In this document: positions 1-8,364 of the stretch, piece after piece
How the letters are laid out: each line of letters begins with the position of its first letter
Position numbering within the stretch: the stretch's first letter is position 1
Source: Hymenobacter edaphi
GTDB taxonomy: Bacteria > Bacteroidota > Bacteroidia > Cytophagales > Hymenobacteraceae
Assembly: GCF_003258365.1 (NCBI RefSeq)
Contig: NZ_QHKM01000012.1
Location: 36,123 to 100,122, forward strand
Length of the DNA: 64,000 nt
Direction: 5' to 3'
Program-made: the position numbers and the translations under genes
The notes under the pieces: generated by a model
Seen by the model: the letters and a program-made list of their open reading frames with translations, nothing else
What the model was told of the DNA's origin: nothing
Database searches by the model: none

Positions 1-1174
1 TGCCCACCACGCACTTCTCGCGCAGGGTGTGCACGGCGTTGGTCAGGTAGCTGATGCTGGTAAACAACGCGAAGCTGATAACGGGCTCCATCACGTTCAG
101 CTGCAGCTGCCCGGCCTCGGCGGCCATGGTCACCGTCAGGTCGGCCCCGATAACGTAAAAGGCCGTCTGGTTGACCACCTCGGGCACCACCGGGTTCACC
201 TTCCCGGGCATGATGCTGGAGCCCGGCTGCAGCGGTGGCAGGTTGATTTCGTTGATACCGGTGCGCGGGCCCGAGGAGAGCAGGCGCAGGTCGTTGCAGA
301 TTTTGGAGAGCTTCACGGCGGTGCGCTTCAGCACGCCCGAGAGCTGCACGTAGGCCCCGGTGTCGTAGGTGGCCTCGATCAGGTCGCCGGCCAGCACCAG
401 CTCCAGCCCGGTGATGTCGCGCAGGTGCTGCGTCACCAGCTCGGCGTAGCCTTCGGGGGCATTCACGCGGGTGCCGATGGCGGTGGCGCCCATGTTGATT
501 TCGCTGATGAGCCGGCGCGAGTCGTCGATGCGCAGCAGCTCCTCGCGCAGGTTGGTGGCAAAGGCCTTGAATTCGTCGCCCATGCTCATGGGCACCGCGT
601 CCTGCAGCTGGGTGCGCCCCATTTTCAGCACGTTGCGGAATTCCTCGCCCTTGGCGGCAAAGGCGTCGGCCAGTTGGGCCAGGGCGTCGCGGTAGCTCTG
701 CAGCTTGTTGTTCAGCGCGATGCGGAAGGCCGTGGGGTAGGCGTCGTTGGTGCTCTGCGAGCAGTTGACGTGGTTGTTCGGGTGGCAGAACTGGTACTCG
801 CCCTTGGCCTTGCCCATCAGCTCCAGGGCCACGTTGGCAATGACCTCGTTGGCGTTCATGTTCACCGAGGTGCCGGCCCCGCCCTGAATCATGTCGGTCA
901 GGAACTGGTCGTCCAGCTCGCCGGTCATCACCCGGTCGCAGGCCCGGGCGATGTGGCCGGCCAGGGTGGCGTCGAGCACGCCCAGGTCGCGGTTGGCCAG
1001 GGCTGCGCCCTTCTTCACGTAGGCCAGGGCCTGCACAAACAGCGGCTCGGCCTTGAGTGGAATGCCGGTAATGTGGAAGTTTTCGAGGGCGCGCAGCGTC
1101 TGGATGCCGTAGTAGGCGTCGGCCGGAATGGCCCGCTCGCCCAGAAAATCGTGCTCGATCCGGGATGCGTTCAT
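1..1174 (-). CDS. aspA: Aspartate ammonia-lyase (3' end cut by window edge)
   Basis: This cytoplasmic enzyme of the aspartase/fumarase superfamily reversibly deaminates L-aspartate to fumarate and ammonia. The minus-strand frame is open to the window edge (391 residues visible). It contains the superfamily signature [11 protein letters not shown] at about residues 320-330, the TGxxTxxNxN-like region ([16 protein letters not shown]) and STNDAYPTA. The start at 1174 ([13 protein letters not shown]) matches the usual beginning of aspartases. The motif wording ([22 protein letters not shown]) fits AspA better than FumC; a separate fumC lies at 27827. The C-terminal residues are outside the window. 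Confidence 0.93.
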   Translation of the reverse strand, partial: MNASRIEHDFLGERAIPADAYYGIQTLRALENFHITGIPLKAEPLFVQALAYVKKGAALANRDLGVLDATLAGHIARACDRVMTGELDDQFLTDMIQGGAGTSVNMNANEVIANVALELMGKAKGEYQFCHPNNHVNCSQSTNDAYPTAFRIALNNKLQSYRDALAQLADAFAAKGEEFRNVLKMGRTQLQDAVPMSMGDEFKAFATNLREELLRIDDSRRLISEINMGATAIGTRVNAPEGYAELVTQHLRDITGLELVLAGDLIEATYDTGAYVQLSGVLKRTAVKLSKICNDLRLLSSGPRTGINEINLPPLQPGSSIMPGKVNPVVPEVVNQTAFYVIGADLTVTMAAEAGQLQLNVMEPVISFALFTSISYLTNAVHTLREKCVVG

Positions 1175-1291
1175 GAAGTCGATGGGGTGGGAAGTAGGGA
1201 ATGGAAGAGGCGCCGCGGCCCGCCGGGCAAGCCGCCGGGCAAAGGTATACGGCGCTCGGCAGTTGGGCGGGCGGGCGGCGGCCCAAAACAG

Positions 1292-1327
1292 GCCGCGCCG
1301 GCTACCCTGCGGGGTAGCCGGCGCGGC
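1292..1327 (-). terminator. Perfect 16-bp hairpin, terminator-like
   Basis: Arms 1292-1307 and 1312-1327 are perfect inverted repeats around a 4-nt loop. The hairpin lies between the small gene ending at 1346 and the aspA start. On the minus strand a short TTTT follows, so it probably ends the small transcript. Confidence 0.6.
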
Positions 1328-1345
1328 AGCGCGGCAGCAGCGGCG

Positions 1346-1606
1346 CTAGTTGTTGCGGATCGGCGCGTCGATGGTGATAACGCCCTTGGGCTTGCGGCGG
1401 AACAGGCCGCGGTTCTTTTTCTGCTTGCGGGCCTTGCGCTTGGCTTTGCGGGTTTTGGCCTTGTGGCGGTAGTATTTGTAGCGCGGCCGCGGGATGGCCT
1501 GCGTTTCCAGGGCCGTTTCGGGGGCGGCAGAAGTGCTGGCGGCCGCTTCGGCGGGGTCCAGCACGGCCAGGAAGATGCCCAGCCAGAGAACAAAGATTCT
1601 GTACAT
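1346..1606 (-). CDS. Small basic secreted protein
   Basis: This is an 86-residue protein I do not recognise. It starts with a clear signal peptide (MYRIFVLWLGIFLAVLDPAEA), followed by an Ala/Thr-rich spacer and a strongly basic stretch rich in Lys and Arg (about residues 38-75). It ends in VITIDAPIRNN. I chose the start at 1606 because it places the hydrophobic signal at the N terminus. The frame stays open to an ATG at 1753, which would add 49 Arg-rich residues; a TAnnTTTG box at 1792-1799 is compatible with either start. The basic tail suggests binding to an anionic surface, which is inference only. Confidence 0.6.
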   Translation of the reverse strand: MYRIFVLWLGIFLAVLDPAEAAASTSAAPETALETQAIPRPRYKYYRHKAKTRKAKRKARKQKKNRGLFRRKPKGVITIDAPIRNN

Positions 1607-1791
1607 GCGAAAGCTCAGGAGAGTGGGCCGCCGAAACGGTAAAAAGTACCTGCGTGCGGAAATAGTCCTACTGCGGACCGCCCTCAGCGGTAAGTTAGTA
1701 GATTCAGCTGATTGAATGCTACCTACGGCGAAAACCGCTGCGCGGGTTGTCAAGGCAACTGCGTTAAGACGTTTTTTATTGTCGAGCCTCG

Positions 1792-1799
1792 CAAAGGTA
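1792..1799 (-). promoter_or_regulatory. Bacteroidota -7 element
   Basis: On the minus strand this reads TACCTTTG, a perfect TAnnTTTG -7 box, upstream of the small secreted protein. No clear TTG lies at the expected -33 distance, so the assignment is tentative. Confidence 0.4.
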
Positions 1800-1861
1800 A
1801 GGCATATTCAGGGTATGAGGGAGCTTGATTCCTGAATAAGTACCAAAGCATCAGCGGCCGG

Positions 1862-2344
1862 TCAGCGCGCCTGAGCCAGCAGCCAGGCCGCGGCGTCCTC
1901 GTCGCGCTCGAACGAGCGGTAGAGCAGGGGCAGGCCTTGCACGTGGGTGGTGATGTAGGCCGTGGCCAGGCGCGTGAGCACCTGCGGCGACACCACCACG
2001 GCCCCGAAGCGGTAGCCGGCCTGCTGCACGGCCTGCGGCAGCCAGTGGCGGGCCACCCACTGCTGCTCCGGGGTGGTGAAGGGCGGCATCTCCACCTGAT
2101 TGATCAGGATGCGGCCCCAGCCCTGCTCCTGCAGAGCCCGGGCCATGTGCTCGAACAGCGCCTGGGTATCGGCGAGGCGGCGGGGGCCGCGGCTCCAGTG
2201 CGCCCGCAGAAAGCCGGCCGGGTCGAGGGACAGGCGGCCGGCGGCGTTGGCAAAGTAGGGGCTGGGGGCAGAAGCGGCGGGCATCGGCGCAAAGGTAGCG
2301 GGCGCGGCGGACGGCGCCACTGCCGGGCCGGCCGCGGGGCTCAT
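1862..2344 (-). CDS. STAS/SpoIIAA-like protein (paralogue 1)
   Basis: This 160-residue protein has an Ala/Pro-rich N terminus. Its body shares a layout with four other proteins in this window (10327, 29355, 48771, 54011): an early strand with an Arg/Leu-rich segment, a central GRILINQVEMP segment, W.A.HWLPQA, and a C-terminal FERDEDAAAWLL. The closest relative is the protein at 54011 (GRILADQRFVMPF, EHWTPRAVQAGYR). The ATG overlaps the stop of the upstream MFS gene (ATGA at 2341-2344), so the two are probably translationally coupled. A STAS/SpoIIAA-like fold is inferred from length and pattern. The function is unknown. Confidence 0.75.
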   Translation of the reverse strand: MSPAAGPAVAPSAAPATFAPMPAASAPSPYFANAAGRLSLDPAGFLRAHWSRGPRRLADTQALFEHMARALQEQGWGRILINQVEMPPFTTPEQQWVARHWLPQAVQQAGYRFGAVVVSPQVLTRLATAYITTHVQGLPLLYRSFERDEDAAAWLLAQAR

Positions 2345-4002
2345 TGCTGGCCCGGCAGGGCTTCGGGCGGGGTGGGGGCCTCCACGTTGGGCGTCTTGGG
2401 AAAGGCCAGGAAGTGGGTGACGCGCGGCGGCTCGGGGCCCTGGTGAAACTGCCGTACCTGAGCTTCCACCAGCTGGTCTTCGCGGGTAAAGCGGTGGTGC
2501 TGGCGCTGATGCTCACCCCAGGTGGCCACGTAGAAAAACTCGGTAATCTGCTCGGGGCGGGCCAGATCGGCAAACACGCCGGCGCGCAGGGCCCCGTCGC
2601 GCAGGCGCAGGCGGGTGAGCGGGCCCACGGCCTGCCGGAAAGCGGGCTGGGCGGCCACCGGCACCCGGTACTCCACCATCACCACCACCGGCCCGTCGTC
2701 GGGGTCGACGGCGCCGTGCACCTCCGGCTCGGGCCAGTGCTCGGCGGGGGCCAGGTCGAGGTCTTCGGCGGCGCGCATGGGGAAGGGCAGGGCCAGCAGC
2801 AAACTCAGCAGCATCCAGCCGGCGGCCCCGAGCAGGGAATACACCAGGCCCAGGCGGTCGGCCAGCTCGCCCCACACGATGCTGCCCAGCGAGAGGCCCG
2901 CCTGAAACACGAGCATGTACAGGCTCACCACCCGCGCCTGCACCCACCGGGGCACGTGCAGCTGCACGGTGGTGCTGAAGGCCGTCATCGTGAGCAGCCA
3001 GGCCACGCCCGAAAGGAACATCACCGGAAACAGGCCGTACTCCGTCGGCATCAGGGCCAGGCTTACGTTGGTGCCCACGAACACCAGCGCCCCGAGCAGG
3101 GCGCGCTGGTTGAAGTTCAGCCGCCGCCCGATGCGCCCCACCAGAAAGGCCCCGGTAATGGCGCCCGCGCCCAGCCAGGAAAGCAGCACGCCGTAGGAGC
3201 CCGACTGCAGGTGCAGGCGCTGGGCCGTGACCACCGACAGCAGCGCCCACATGGCCGCCGCCCCGAACGAAAACGCGAAGGCCCGCACCAGCACCGCGTA
3301 AATGGCCGGCGAGTACTGCACGTAGCGCAGGCCGGCGCGCAAGGCCCCGGCAAAGTTTTCGGCCGGCCCGCTGACCTCAGGCTGCACGCGCCGCCAGCGG
3401 TACACCACCACCCAGGTGCCCACAAACGACACGCCGTTGAGCAAGAACACGTAGCCCGGCGAGTAGTAAGCAATGATGAGTCCGCCCAGCGCCGGCCCGA
3501 TGGCCCGGGCAATGTTGTTGCTGACCCCGTTCAGGGTAATGGCGAAGGGCAGAATGGGCCGCGGCACCAGCTCGGCGGGCAGCGTTTGCCACACCGGCGC
3601 GTTCAGGGCCGAGCCGATGCCGAGCACAAACGTGAAGCCCAGCACGCTAAAGGCCGATACCTGATTCGAGAGGGTGAGCACGCCGAGCACGAAGGCCACC
3701 ACGCCCATGAAGCCCTGGGTGACCAGCAGCAGGCGGCGCCGGTCAATCAGGTCGCCAAGGGCGCCGGCGGGCATGCTCAGCAGAAAGGCCGGCAGCGAGG
3801 TGGCGGCCTGCATCAGGGCCACCAGCAGGGCCGAGGTGGTCAGCGTCGTTACCAGCCACACGCCGGCCACGTTCTGCATCCAGGTGCCCACGTTCGACAC
3901 CACCGAGGCCAGCCAGATGGCCCGGAACATGGAAACAGCCAGCGGCGACCAAAGCGTGGCCGGGGCGGCGGGGGCGGGAGCAGCGGTGGACGGATCGGAC
4001 AT
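2341..4002 (-). CDS. MFS exporter, MFS_3 (EntS-like) type with C-terminal ABM-like domain
   Basis: This 553-residue inner-membrane secondary transporter has about 12 hydrophobic segments in residues 20-415, beginning LWSPLAVSMFRAIWLASVVSNVG, as in the MFS_3/enterobactin-exporter group. Residues ~440-540 (VEYRVPVAAQPAFRQAV and following) form a soluble domain resembling the antibiotic biosynthesis monooxygenase/dimeric alpha-beta barrel fold. That fusion is typical of this transporter subgroup. The substrate cannot be told. The gene heads a two-gene unit with the STAS-like gene (ATGA overlap). A perfect 16-bp hairpin ends 5 nt before the ATG. Confidence 0.88.
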   Translation of the reverse strand: MSDPSTAAPAPAAPATLWSPLAVSMFRAIWLASVVSNVGTWMQNVAGVWLVTTLTTSALLVALMQAATSLPAFLLSMPAGALGDLIDRRRLLLVTQGFMGVVAFVLGVLTLSNQVSAFSVLGFTFVLGIGSALNAPVWQTLPAELVPRPILPFAITLNGVSNNIARAIGPALGGLIIAYYSPGYVFLLNGVSFVGTWVVVYRWRRVQPEVSGPAENFAGALRAGLRYVQYSPAIYAVLVRAFAFSFGAAAMWALLSVVTAQRLHLQSGSYGVLLSWLGAGAITGAFLVGRIGRRLNFNQRALLGALVFVGTNVSLALMPTEYGLFPVMFLSGVAWLLTMTAFSTTVQLHVPRWVQARVVSLYMLVFQAGLSLGSIVWGELADRLGLVYSLLGAAGWMLLSLLLALPFPMRAAEDLDLAPAEHWPEPEVHGAVDPDDGPVVVMVEYRVPVAAQPAFRQAVGPLTRLRLRDGALRAGVFADLARPEQITEFFYVATWGEHQRQHHRFTREDQLVEAQVRQFHQGPEPPRVTHFLAFPKTPNVEAPTPPEALPGQQ

Positions 4003-4007
4003 AAAAC

Positions 4008-4045
4008 AGCACTGCCCGGGGCCGGCGGCGGCCCCGGGCAGTGCT
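4008..4045 (-). promoter_or_regulatory. Hairpin abutting the MFS start codon
   Basis: Arms 4008-4023 and 4030-4045 form a perfect 16-bp stem with a 6-nt loop. On the minus strand the stem is followed by GTTTT and then the ATG of the MFS gene. It could act as an attenuator/terminator or hide the ribosome landing site. Confidence 0.6.
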
Positions 4046-4108
4046 GCGTACGGGATTTGGCCGCGCCGGGGTGGGCCGAAGGGCCGGGCGCCGGTAATGA
4101 TTTCATAA

Positions 4109-4140
4109 TTAGCAGCCCGGCCGCCGGCGGGGTAGTTTTG
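4109..4140 (+). promoter_or_regulatory. Promoter of the 4166 gene
   Basis: The -7 box TAGTTTTG (4133-4140) is a perfect TAnnTTTG. A TTAG at 4109-4112, 20 nt upstream, serves as a 3/4 match to the -33 TTTG. Confidence 0.5.
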
Positions 4141-4165
4141 GGCCGCATCAGCTTCGGTTTATTCC

Positions 4166-4510
4166 ATGCGTCGTGCTTTTCTTCTGCTGCTGCCGGTTGT
4201 CGGCCTGGTCGCCGGGCGCGCTGTGGCCCAGGCCCCGGCGCCGCGCCCGGTGCTCGGCGGCGTGGTGCTGAGCGGGGCCCGGCAGCCGCTGGCGGGCGTG
4301 AGCGTGCTGGTGCGCGGTACCACCCTGGTCACCAGCACCAACGCCGAAGGCCGGTTTCTGCTGCCCGAGCTGCCCCGCGGCCCGCTCACGCTGCGCTTTG
4401 AGCTGAGCGGCTTCGTCGTCACCGACGTGGCCGTGGCCGACACCGCCCGCGCCCCGCTGCAGGTGCGCCTGCTCTCGACGCGCCCGCCGGTGCGCACCCG
4501 GCGCAACTAG
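4166..4510 (+). CDS. Secreted carboxypeptidase-regulatory-like protein
   Basis: This 114-residue protein has a signal peptide (MRRAFLLLLPVVGLVAGRAVAQA) and a single CarboxypepD_reg-like beta-sandwich: GGVVLSGARQPLAGVSVLVRGT, then the typical STNAEGRFLLPELPRGPLTLRFELSGF. In Bacteroidota this fold usually sits at the N terminus of TonB-dependent receptors, but here it stands alone. It is probably periplasmic or surface-exposed, with no enzymatic motif. It diverges from the MFS gene and has its own promoter. Confidence 0.8.
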   Translation: MRRAFLLLLPVVGLVAGRAVAQAPAPRPVLGGVVLSGARQPLAGVSVLVRGTTLVTSTNAEGRFLLPELPRGPLTLRFELSGFVVTDVAVADTARAPLQVRLLSTRPPVRTRRN

Positions 4511-4563
4511 CTCCGGCCGCCAACCCGGCTTGGTTCGAAAGGCCCGCCTTCCGCCGGCGCGGC

Positions 4564-5544
4564 TTATTTCCCGCGCGGCAGCTGGCCCACGAAGTCGGCA
4601 ACGGCCTGCTGAAACGCCCGCGGATTTTCCTGGAAGGGGTAGTGCTTGCCGGGCAGCACCACGGCCTGCTGCCTGGGGAAGCGGAACGACTTGTAGTGGT
4701 CGGGGCCGGTGACGTAGTCTTCGCGGCCGCTGATGACGAGCACGGGCATGGTCAGCTGGGCCGAGGCGGCGGTGAAGTCCTGTAGGTACTCGGGGCGCTG
4801 AAACACGGCGGAGGCAAACTCCTGGTTGCGCTGGGGCTGGCTGCGCACCACCTGGCTGGCGCGCGCCGCGGCCGTGTCGGCGGCGTACATGAGCTTGCCC
4901 AGCAGCTTCTGCTGGCCGAGCAGCCCCATCACCATGCCCCAGCGCTGGGGCAGCGGGGCGGCCGGGTCGAGGGGCGGGCGGCCCTCGGCGGGCAGCAGGG
5001 CGTAGCCGTAGGTGGTGGTGGCCTCCATGGTGGCCGGCAGGTTCAGAATGCCGTTGACCAGAATCAGCGCCTGCACGCGCTCGGGGTGCCGGGCGGCGTA
5101 GGCCGTGGCAATGGTGCCGCCGAAGCTGTGCGCCATCACCACCCATTTGTCCAGCCCCAGCTGCTGACGCACGTCCTCCAGGTCCTGCACCAGGCGGTCC
5201 AGCGAGTAGTCCTTGGAGGGGGCGCTGGCCGAGCGGCCGCTGCCGCGCTGGTCCAGGTAAATCATCTGCAGCCGGGGCTCCAGCGCCCGGCCGCCCAGGG
5301 CCTCGAAACCGTAGCTGCCCGCGCCGGGCCCGCCGTGCACAAACACGCAGGGCAGCCCCTGGCCCGCCACCTGCACGAACAGCCGCACGCCGTCGGTGGT
5401 GGTGATGGTGGGCGTGCCGCTGGTGAGTTGGGCGGCGGCGCGGGCGGGTTTGGCCGGCTGGGCCAGCAGCGGGGCCGCGCCCAGCAACAACGCGCAGCAG
5501 GTGGCCGCCGAAACGGCGCGGCGGAGGGAAGGCAGCTTTATCAT
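4564..5544 (-). CDS. Secreted alpha/beta hydrolase, proline-iminopeptidase-like
   Basis: This 326-residue protein has a signal peptide (about residues 1-28, ending LLGAAPLLAQ). The alpha/beta-hydrolase core has HGGPGAG at 70-76 (oxyanion region as in prolyl aminopeptidases, S33), the DQRGSGRS motif, nucleophile Ser140 in MAHSFGG, acid Asp276 in SGREDYVTG and His301 in LPGKHYPF. The HGGPG and DQRG.GRS motifs favour an aminopeptidase/S33 role, but the exact substrate is unknown. The start at 5544 puts the signal peptide at the N terminus; an upstream in-frame start at 5601 would add 19 residues. Confidence 0.85.
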   Translation of the reverse strand: MIKLPSLRRAVSAATCCALLLGAAPLLAQPAKPARAAAQLTSGTPTITTTDGVRLFVQVAGQGLPCVFVHGGPGAGSYGFEALGGRALEPRLQMIYLDQRGSGRSASAPSKDYSLDRLVQDLEDVRQQLGLDKWVVMAHSFGGTIATAYAARHPERVQALILVNGILNLPATMEATTTYGYALLPAEGRPPLDPAAPLPQRWGMVMGLLGQQKLLGKLMYAADTAAARASQVVRSQPQRNQEFASAVFQRPEYLQDFTAASAQLTMPVLVISGREDYVTGPDHYKSFRFPRQQAVVLPGKHYPFQENPRAFQQAVADFVGQLPRGK

Positions 5545-5667
5545 GGCAGCTCGGGAACTGGGGAAGGATGAGGCCGGAAGATAGAGCCCGAGGCCGCCCA
5601 CCCGCCACCCAAACCGGGTGAACCGTCCCGATGGCCGGGGTGAAGCCCCCCCAAAGCGCCGCGAACG

Positions 5668-6432
5668 TTACACGGGCCGCGCGGCTTTGGAGGCCGGAAA
5701 ATCCGGGTTCAGTCGCGCTAGCGTGTCGCGCAGGGTGGCGGCCACCGCGTAGGCCTTGTACCAGTTCTGGTCGGCGGGCACGATGTGCCAGGGCGCCTCG
5801 GCGGGACTGCAGTGGCGGAACACGTCCTCGTACACGGCGCGGTACTGGGGCCACTGCTGGGTTTTGTCTTCGTCGCCGGCCTCGTATTTCCACTGCTTGG
5901 CCGGGTCGTGCACGCGCTCCAGCAGGCGCTTGCGCTGCTCTTCTTCCGAGACGTGCAGGTAGAACTTGAGGATGGTGGTGCCGGCCTGCTGCAGCAGCCG
6001 CTCGAAGTCGTTGATGCGGGCAAAGCGGCGGCGGGCTTCGGCGGCGCCCACCAGCCCCTGCACGCGGGTGATGAGCACGTCCTCGTAGTGCGAGCGGTTG
6101 AAGACCTGAATCATGCCCTTGGGCGGCGTGCGCTGATGAATGCGCCAGAGGAAGTCGTGGGCCAGCTCGTCCTTGCTGGGCTCCTTGAAGGAGTGCACCG
6201 CCACGCCCTGCGGGTTCAGCCCGCTGAACACGCTGCGAATCAGCCCGTCCTTGCCGCTGGCGTCCATGCCCTGCAGGATGATGAGCAGGCTGCGGCGGTT
6301 TTCGGCGTAGAGGCGCTCCTGCCAGCTCACCAGCTCCTGCCGGATGCGCTCCAACTCGCGCTGGGTTTCGCGTTTGTGAAAGCCGGCCGGGGCGCGGGTG
6401 GTCAGCTGGGTCAGGTCGAGGTCGGGAGTCAT
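5668..6432 (-). CDS. ppk2: Polyphosphate kinase 2 family (polyphosphate:nucleotide phosphotransferase)
   Basis: This 254-residue cytoplasmic enzyme transfers phosphate from polyphosphate to nucleoside mono- or diphosphates. Walker A GMDASGKDG is at residues 55-63, the NRSHYEDVL Walker-B region at 112-120, and the lid-like RRFARINDFERLL follows. It is a one-domain PPK2 of about 250 residues with an N-terminal helix (KRETQRELERIRQELVSWQERL). Whether AMP or ADP is preferred cannot be read from the sequence. The next minus-strand gene upstream (6494) begins 61 bp away. Confidence 0.92.
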   Translation of the reverse strand: MTPDLDLTQLTTRAPAGFHKRETQRELERIRQELVSWQERLYAENRRSLLIILQGMDASGKDGLIRSVFSGLNPQGVAVHSFKEPSKDELAHDFLWRIHQRTPPKGMIQVFNRSHYEDVLITRVQGLVGAAEARRRFARINDFERLLQQAGTTILKFYLHVSEEEQRKRLLERVHDPAKQWKYEAGDEDKTQQWPQYRAVYEDVFRHCSPAEAPWHIVPADQNWYKAYAVAATLRDTLARLNPDFPASKAARPV

Positions 6433-6493
6433 GCCGGGGCGGCGCGTAAAGGGCGCTCCGTCCCGCTACGCGCCCGGCCGCGAAAAGGCTGGC

Positions 6494-6859
6494 TTACACC
6501 ACCTCGCGCTCCAGCGCCAGCAGCAGCGCGTCGATGCGGTCGGCGTGGGTGTTAAGCTGGTCGAGGCCGGCGCGGGCTTCCTCGATCTGGCCGCGCTGGT
6601 AGAGGCGCACCAAGTCGCGGCCGGTGTCGAGCAGGCGCTGCAGTTGCGCGTCGATCTGCGTCACCTCGGGCCGGGCGCCGTACTTGGGCTTCACCACCGC
6701 GTCGAGCCACTGGCCCAGCGGGTTATCGGCGCGTGCGAACAGGGCCGAGTCGGCCTCGCGCACGCCGTAAAGCACCGAGCGCAGCCGGGATTTAAACAGC
6801 ACCTGCTTGATGCGGGCCTGCTGGAAATCCAGGCTGGTAATGTCGAAGGCCAATGCCAT
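6494..6859 (-). CDS. CZB-like (chemoreceptor zinc-binding-like) protein lacking the zinc ligands
   Basis: This 121-residue, mostly helical protein follows the layout of CZB domains: a helix ARIKQVLFKSRLRSVLYG, then NPLGQWLD where CZB has C-x-LGKW, and later helices. The usual ligands (first-helix His, Cys before LGKW, two later His) appear as Lys, Asn and non-His residues. A zinc site is therefore not evident and the family call is inference. The start at 6859 is 10 nt after the stop of the PAS-domain gene, so the two very likely form an operon and a signalling pair. Confidence 0.6.
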   Translation of the reverse strand: MALAFDITSLDFQQARIKQVLFKSRLRSVLYGVREADSALFARADNPLGQWLDAVVKPKYGARPEVTQIDAQLQRLLDTGRDLVRLYQRGQIEEARAGLDQLNTHADRIDALLLALEREVV

Positions 6860-6869
6860 TGAGGAGGAG

Positions 6870-8168
6870 TTAGGCGCCGGAATGAGCGGCCGGGCCGGCG
6901 CCATGCAGGCGCTCCAACACCTGACGGGCCCGAACAAGTTCAGTTACGTCGAAGGCAAAGCAGAATAAGCCCACCACCTGGCCGTGTTCACGGAAGGGCT
7001 GGTACACGAAGTTCAGGTACAGGGGCTCGGGTGCGGTGCCCACGGTCAGCGGCACTTCCTGGCCGTAGTACGGCTCGCCGGTGCGGTATACCTGCTCGAT
7101 CAGCTGCTGAAAGCCCTGCTCCACCGCCTCGGGTATGGCCTCGGCCACCGGCCGCCCCAGCAACTGCCGGCCGGGGAACAGGGTGTGCTGGTACCGCTCG
7201 TTCACGAACTCGAAGCGGTGCTCCGGCCCGCGCACAATGGCAATGAGGGCCGGCGCCTGCTGAAACAGCTGCAAAAAGGTTTCGCGCTGGGCCACGGCGT
7301 GCTGCTGGGCGGCGTAGGCCTGGTCGGAGAGGGCCGCGTGCTGCTCGCTGGCGGCCAGCAGCTCCTGTACCAGCTGCTTCTGGTCGTGAATGTCGGTGGC
7401 GCTACCGACCCACATGGTCGTCTGGCCAGTCTCGCTGCGGCGGGGCACGGCGCGGGCCAGCACCCAGCGGTACTGCCCGTCGTGGCGGCGCAGGCGGTAC
7501 TCGGCCTGAAAAACGTCGTGCCCGGCCAGGGCCTGCGCCCAGGCCGCGTTGAGGGCCGCGGCGTCGTCGGGGTGTACCACGGCGCCGGCGGTCTGCTCAA
7601 TGGACTGGTCGAGTAGGTCGTAGCCCGTAAACTGTCGCCAGCGCGAGTTAAAGTAATCGGTGTGGCCGTCGGGGCGGGTGGTCCACACCATCACGGGCAG
7701 GGCCTCCAGCACAAACTGCGCCTGCGCCTGGGCCTCGGCCAAGGCCTGCTGCATCTGCTGATTTTGCTGCCGGGCCAGCTGCTGCTCGGTCACGTCTTCG
7801 GGCGTCTGCAGGATGTAGAGCAGCCGGCCGTCGTCGTCGAGAATGGGGTGGTGGGTGAGCTGCCAGTAGCGCACCTCCGTGCCGCCGCCCTGGGCGGCGG
7901 GCCGCTCCAGGTCGTAGCGCAGCAGCGCCATGGTGTGCGGGCGCAGGGTGCGGCGCACCTCCTCCTGCGACGCAAACAGCTCGCGCTGGCTTTCCGGGGC
8001 CGAGGGATACGCTTCGAAAATGCTGCGCCCGATGCCCTGCTCCCGCGGCAGCATCGAGACGCGCTGGTGGGCGTCGGAGTTATCGAGGACGGTGCCATCG
8101 GCCGCGAGTAGCAGAAAATTGCCGGGCAGCCGGTGAAACAGGCGGTGGTAATCGACGGAAACGGGCAT
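6870..8168 (-). CDS. Triple-PAS sensor protein without an output domain
   Basis: This 432-residue cytoplasmic protein has three PAS-type domains: about 1-115 (FLLLAADGTVLDNSDAHQ), 140-260 (VWTTRPDGHTDYFNSRWRQFTGY, HPDD, then a PAC-like WVGSATDIHDQK) and 295-415 (RFEFVNERYQHTLFPGRQLLG). Gln-rich coiled segments join them. It ends at VLERLHGAGPAAHSGA, where related proteins continue into a histidine kinase; no HisKA/HATPase, GGDEF or other output is present here or just downstream. The CZB-like gene follows after 10 nt. The start at 8168 was chosen because upstream residues are low-complexity. Confidence 0.82.
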   Translation of the reverse strand: MPVSVDYHRLFHRLPGNFLLLAADGTVLDNSDAHQRVSMLPREQGIGRSIFEAYPSAPESQRELFASQEEVRRTLRPHTMALLRYDLERPAAQGGGTEVRYWQLTHHPILDDDGRLLYILQTPEDVTEQQLARQQNQQMQQALAEAQAQAQFVLEALPVMVWTTRPDGHTDYFNSRWRQFTGYDLLDQSIEQTAGAVVHPDDAAALNAAWAQALAGHDVFQAEYRLRRHDGQYRWVLARAVPRRSETGQTTMWVGSATDIHDQKQLVQELLAASEQHAALSDQAYAAQQHAVAQRETFLQLFQQAPALIAIVRGPEHRFEFVNERYQHTLFPGRQLLGRPVAEAIPEAVEQGFQQLIEQVYRTGEPYYGQEVPLTVGTAPEPLYLNFVYQPFREHGQVVGLFCFAFDVTELVRARQVLERLHGAGPAAHSGA

Positions 8169-8364
8169 ACGTGAGCGGTAAGGAAATGCGCGCAGGCAGG
8201 ACGAAGATAGCAGATGCCGCGGGCCGCTCACCGGCCCGCCCAAGCACTTGCCTGCCCCATACGAAGGCGGGGTAGCTGCCGTCGAGCTTTCCTGAAAAAA
8301 CCTTGGCAATAAGCCGAATAATGCAGACGTTGCAGCAGTTCCTACCGCTTATTACTGGCCCGTT

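Noticed and set aside
29..1642. A 537-codon plus-strand open frame over aspA
   Set aside because: It is antisense to a well-supported aspartase and its composition (His/Gly/Val repeats) is typical of GC-rich shadow frames.
2344..4401. A 685-codon plus-strand open frame opposite the MFS gene
   Set aside because: The protein is His/Gln/Gly/Arg-rich without domains and antisense to a clear MFS transporter.
4148..5893. A 581-codon minus-strand frame over the hydrolase
   Set aside because: Arg/Gly/Ala-rich shadow of the alpha/beta hydrolase in another frame, with no domain.
6860..6870. A frameshift joining the PAS protein to a kinase
   Set aside because: The sequence after the PAS stop encodes the CZB-like protein, not HisKA/HATPase.
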